Source of the DNA: Flavobacteriaceae bacterium
GTDB lineage: Bacteria; Bacteroidota; Bacteroidia; Flavobacteriales; Flavobacteriaceae
Length of the DNA: 8,939 bases
Reading direction: 5' to 3'
Assembly (NCBI GenBank): GCA_018674025.1
Contig: JABHBC010000105.1
Span: forward strand, 1 to 8,939
The notes under the pieces were generated by a model. It worked only from the letters and a program-made list of their open reading frames with translations, did not search any database and was not told the origin of the DNA. Of the stretch, positions 6,325-8,939 are shown one piece after another (the stretch's first letter is position 1; each line of letters begins with the position of its first letter). A program made the translations under genes and the position numbers.

Positions 6325-8916
6325 TTATTTCTTTATAAATTTCATCATTTTATTATTTCCACTATCTGAACTGATTTTTATCAAATAAACACCAGACGAT
6401 AAATTATTTGTACTATAAAATATATTACTATCGCCTAAATCAAGAGTTCCTCTAAAAATTTCCTTTAGATTTACTCCTTTTAGATCATATAACTCAATGG
6501 TGTAATTATCTAAATATTTAATATTTAGCGTAATATTTAGGCTATTTCCAACAGGATTAGGCCACAAGACTGAGCTAGTTTGTTCAATGCTATTTGTGTT
6601 AGCAGTTGGTGAATTGACTTCATTTGGACTTCCATGTTCATTAAAATTAGTCCAATTTTCTGGAAAACTGTTATCTAAAGATGGAGATATTAACTCTAAT
6701 GTATAGCCATCTCCATTTCCTAAATTTGGCCAAGGAAAAGAAGAGGTATAGTAAACTTCATCTTGAATAACCATTTCAGAATTATATAACCTTACAGCAT
6801 CAGAAGATGAAGATAATCCAAAATCAAATTCTCCAACATAATTTGAAATTTCAGCATATGAATCTGAGAAGTCATCAATATCTTTTACGACAACTAAATA
6901 TGATTCTTGTTGAATTATTGTATTTTCTGGAAACTCATAAATATTTGCATCATTATCGTCACTAAAAATCCAATTAGAAATATCGACTTCATAAGAATTT
7001 GGGTTGTATAATTCTACCCAATCATTGGAATTAAAATCATCAGAAGATTTATAATTAATCTCATTAATAACAATATTTAAATCTGTTGGAGTTTGGTCTT
7101 CAACAAAATGTGCCTCTATAAATTTATCATTATTAACATCTAAAGTAATTTCTTCATCTGTTGAATTATTTGCACCACTCCAGTGAGAAAATGCATAACC
7201 AAATTCAGGTACTGCTTTTAATGTTATTGGAACTTCTTCAAAATAATCTCCATTCCATACTGGTTCTTGAATTTTCAAATTATTATTTACCCTTACAAAA
7301 CCAAAATTAGGTGTAGAATTCTCAAGTGAAACTTTATGATAATTTGGAAGATCTAACTCACTTAATATATGTTGTTTTGCATATTCAGGTCGATTAACTG
7401 CAAAATTAATCATCAGTTCTACATAATTATATGGATCATCTTCACTATTCCATCTCTCAATATGATCAGGAACCTCATCTAAAATTACTTCATAAATATC
7501 ATTAAAATGCTGTACAACATCAGAAGGTAAAAATCGAGTATTCATTTCATCAGCATATCTGTTAACAAACTTATTTCTAAACTCTAGATTCTCAATTAAA
7601 TTTCTAAGCATAAAAGTTGCCCACGGAGCATTTGCCCAAGTTGTTTGATTTACAGAAAGGACAAAGTCTAATGTGTTTACCAAATAATGATTATTTACAC
7701 TCCAATCCCACCATTGTCCTGAAAAAGAAAAATCTGTATCGTATAAAATCCATCTCCATTTACCACCATCACTTTTCCAAAATTTTATATTGTTACCAGG
7801 CCAATCTCTATTGTCTCCATAAATTTGAATAACATTGTGAATAATAAAATTATCTATATCAATTTGTGACTTTACGTATTCATAATTTTCTTGAATATTT
7901 AAACTATTTAAAGAAATAAAATTGATTAAATTTAAATATTCTTCATTAGTACCATGAACAATTTCAGCATTATTGGTTAGTATGTCTATTTCGTCTGGAT
8001 CAACATTAGCCTTGGATGCTAAAAAATGTTCATTTACTTTTTCTCTAATATTATATAAACCCCAATATTGACCATTTAAATAAGAAGCAACTGATTGGTG
8101 ACTTTGATATTCTAAATCAGTTCCATACATGAGGCTGGTATTAGCAGCATCTTTAATTTGACTTTTAAGCCAATCATTTCCAGAGTTTCTTAAAATAAAA
8201 GATTGAAATTTAGAATAATTTAACTCAGAAAAAAACGGATAATTAAACTCAGATAACCCATATTGACCTCTAGCAAAAAAAGCAAATGATTTTTGAGCAT
8301 TTCCTCTACTGTAAGCACCAAATATTTTTATACCTGTATTAAATTCAATTTCAAGTTCACCTTCTGGATTAAATAAAGAAAAGTGAGCAGGTCTCTCCCA
8401 ATCTTCCCAAAAATTTGCACCAAAATAAGGGAATCCACCATCAGCATCATCACCTAATTCGTATATACCATAATCATTATCAAATAAATTATAAGGGTCT
8501 GACACAATAGAAACAAATGGTATATCATGATTTATATTATAAAAATATGATCTAGTATCTGAGTATCCAGGAATATAATTATTCTTAAATATTTTAGCTC
8601 TAACTACAGTAGTAGAATTAATTTGTATTGGACTATCATAAAAGATAGAAGTGTAGTCTGGTTCACTAGAATCTAAGGTATATCGTATATACTCTCCATC
8701 TTCATTACCACTTAAAGATAAATTAATAGTATTATTTAAAGCACCACCATCATCAGAAAACTGAATTACAGATGAAACAATTCCTGCTGATTCACTATTA
8801 TCATTTTCATCATTTGGAGTGGTAGTTTGAAAGTAAACAAGATCAGTTGAATTTGTTGAAACTCCAATAGAAACATCAGATAGTAAATTCTCAAAACCTA
8901 AAGAATCGACTAAATT
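6325..8916 (-). CDS. CotH kinase-like protein with chitobiase-like, InlB-repeat, lamin-tail and T9SS domains; 5' end broken or cut
   Basis: The frame is open for 863 codons after a TGA at 8917-8919. The first usable start is a GTG at 8505, but it falls inside the CotH entry motif (NHDIPFVSIV-SDPYNLF), so it is not credible as the true start. Numbering from that GTG: the upstream 137 codons hold the tail of a lamin-tail-like region (VDSLGFENLLSDVSIGVST) and a chitobiase C-terminal-like beta domain (IRYTLDSSEPDY, TTVVRAKIF). CotH kinase-like domain to about 380, with RNSGNDW (106-112), LYNIREKVNEHF (150-161), DNRDWPGNN (231-239) and YDTDFSF (255-261) carrying the acidic residues expected for ATP/metal. 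InlB-type repeat about 391-468 (FGYAFSHWSG). Lamin-tail domain about 475-585 (INEINY, DWVELYNP, ISNWIFSDD). T9SS type A sorting domain about 643-726. Bacillus CotH phosphorylates spore-coat proteins; substrates of these secreted flavobacterial relatives are unknown to me. A complete gene would start beyond the window. Confidence 0.85.
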   Translation of the reverse strand, partial: NLVDSLGFENLLSDVSIGVSTNSTDLVYFQTTTPNDENDNSESAGIVSSVIQFSDDGGALNNTINLSLSGNEDGEYIRYTLDSSEPDYTSIFYDSPIQINSTTVVRAKIFKNNYIPGYSDTRSYFYNINHDIPFVSIVSDPYNLFDNDYGIYELGDDADGGFPYFGANFWEDWERPAHFSLFNPEGELEIEFNTGIKIFGAYSRGNAQKSFAFFARGQYGLSEFNYPFFSELNYSKFQSFILRNSGNDWLKSQIKDAANTSLMYGTDLEYQSHQSVASYLNGQYWGLYNIREKVNEHFLASKANVDPDEIDILTNNAEIVHGTNEEYLNLINFISLNSLNIQENYEYVKSQIDIDNFIIHNVIQIYGDNRDWPGNNIKFWKSDGGKWRWILYDTDFSFSGQWWDWSVNNHYLVNTLDFVLSVNQTTWANAPWATFMLRNLIENLEFRNKFVNRYADEMNTRFLPSDVVQHFNDIYEVILDEVPDHIERWNSEDDPYNYVELMINFAVNRPEYAKQHILSELDLPNYHKVSLENSTPNFGFVRVNNNLKIQEPVWNGDYFEEVPITLKAVPEFGYAFSHWSGANNSTDEEITLDVNNDKFIEAHFVEDQTPTDLNIVINEINYKSSDDFNSNDWVELYNPNSYEVDISNWIFSDDNDANIYEFPENTIIQQESYLVVVKDIDDFSDSYAEISNYVGEFDFGLSSSSDAVRLYNSEMVIQDEVYYTSSFPWPNLGNGDGYTLELISPSLDNSFPENWTNFNEHGSPNEVNSPTANTNSIEQTSSVLWPNPVGNSLNITLNIKYLDNYTIELYDLKGVNLKEIFRGTLDLGDSNIFYSTNNLSSGVYLIKISSDSGNNKMMKFIKK

Positions 8917-8919
8917 TCA
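8917..8919 (-). other. In-frame TGA interrupting the CotH-protein reading frame
   Basis: The codons before it (8920-8937) read YLKDNS and those after read NLVDSLGFENLL, in one frame with no shift. Family resemblance predicts ...LKDNSGNLVDSL..., so TGA stands where a Gly (GGA) is expected, a single-base G-to-T difference. It lies 20 bases from the window end. It may be a nonsense mutation, a low-quality contig end, or the 5' edge of a decaying gene. Confidence 0.7.
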
Positions 8920-8939
8920 AGAATTATCTTTTAAATAAA

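Noticed and set aside
7617..7832. 71-codon plus-strand open frame inside the CotH gene
   Set aside because: It lies wholly antisense to the conserved CotH domain and has no family resemblance or promoter.
8917..8919. TGA recoded as glycine (as in SR1/Gracilibacteria)
   Set aside because: The T9SS domains, promoter boxes and gene content indicate Bacteroidota with the standard code. No second in-frame TGA was seen in any other gene, and GGA is used for Gly throughout.
1..8939. Polysaccharide utilisation locus
   Set aside because: Two glycoside hydrolases are present, but no SusC/SusD pair, transporter or linked regulator, and the genes are on alternating strands.
1..8939. tRNA, rRNA, insertion sequence or phage genes
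   Set aside because: No cloverleaf-like segment, transposase motif, terminal inverted repeat or phage structural protein was seen on reading both strands.

Overview
The window comes from a member of the Bacteroidota, most likely a marine-type Flavobacteriia. It is strongly A+T-rich. Two large proteins end in type IX secretion (T9SS) type A sorting domains, a system confined to this phylum. Two genes carry clear TAnnTTTG -7 promoter boxes. There are no obvious Shine-Dalgarno sequences, and all six complete stop codons are TAA. The 3' end is probably close to a contig or gene edge; the first and last genes run off the window.

Layout from left to right. (1) Positions 1-237, minus: the N-terminus of a secreted protein that looks like the start of a TPR-type sensor. 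(2) Positions 330-2054, minus: a T9SS-secreted clan GH-A glycoside hydrolase with a C-terminal beta-rich domain of the kind attached to flavobacterial glucan-binding and GH16 proteins. (3) A 239-bp divergent promoter region, then AMP nucleosidase at 2294-3064, plus. (4) Positions 3068-4336, minus: an acidic lipoprotein built of three cysteine-bracketed modules. (5) Positions 4411-4776, minus: a four-helix DoxX membrane protein, 74 bp upstream of the lipoprotein and possibly co-transcribed with it. (6) A 106-bp divergent region holding a 7-bp-arm inverted repeat and an 11-bp tandem repeat. (7) Positions 4883-6322, plus: a GH125 exo-alpha-1,6-mannosidase with a Tat-like signal. (8) Positions 6325-8916, minus: a large CotH-kinase/lamin-tail/T9SS protein. 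Its reading frame continues upstream of the first possible start codon and is cut by a TGA exactly where a glycine is expected.

How the genes relate: the GH-A enzyme and the GH125 enzyme both point to polysaccharide or glycoprotein-glycan use, but no SusC/SusD pair, sulfatase or sugar transporter is visible. This is therefore not a recognisable polysaccharide utilisation locus. AMP nucleosidase and DoxX are housekeeping or peripheral genes. I see no clear defence system, mobile element, CRISPR array, tRNA or rRNA. The items most worth a second look are the interrupted CotH frame, the modular lipoprotein, and the operator-like repeats in the two divergent intergenic regions.
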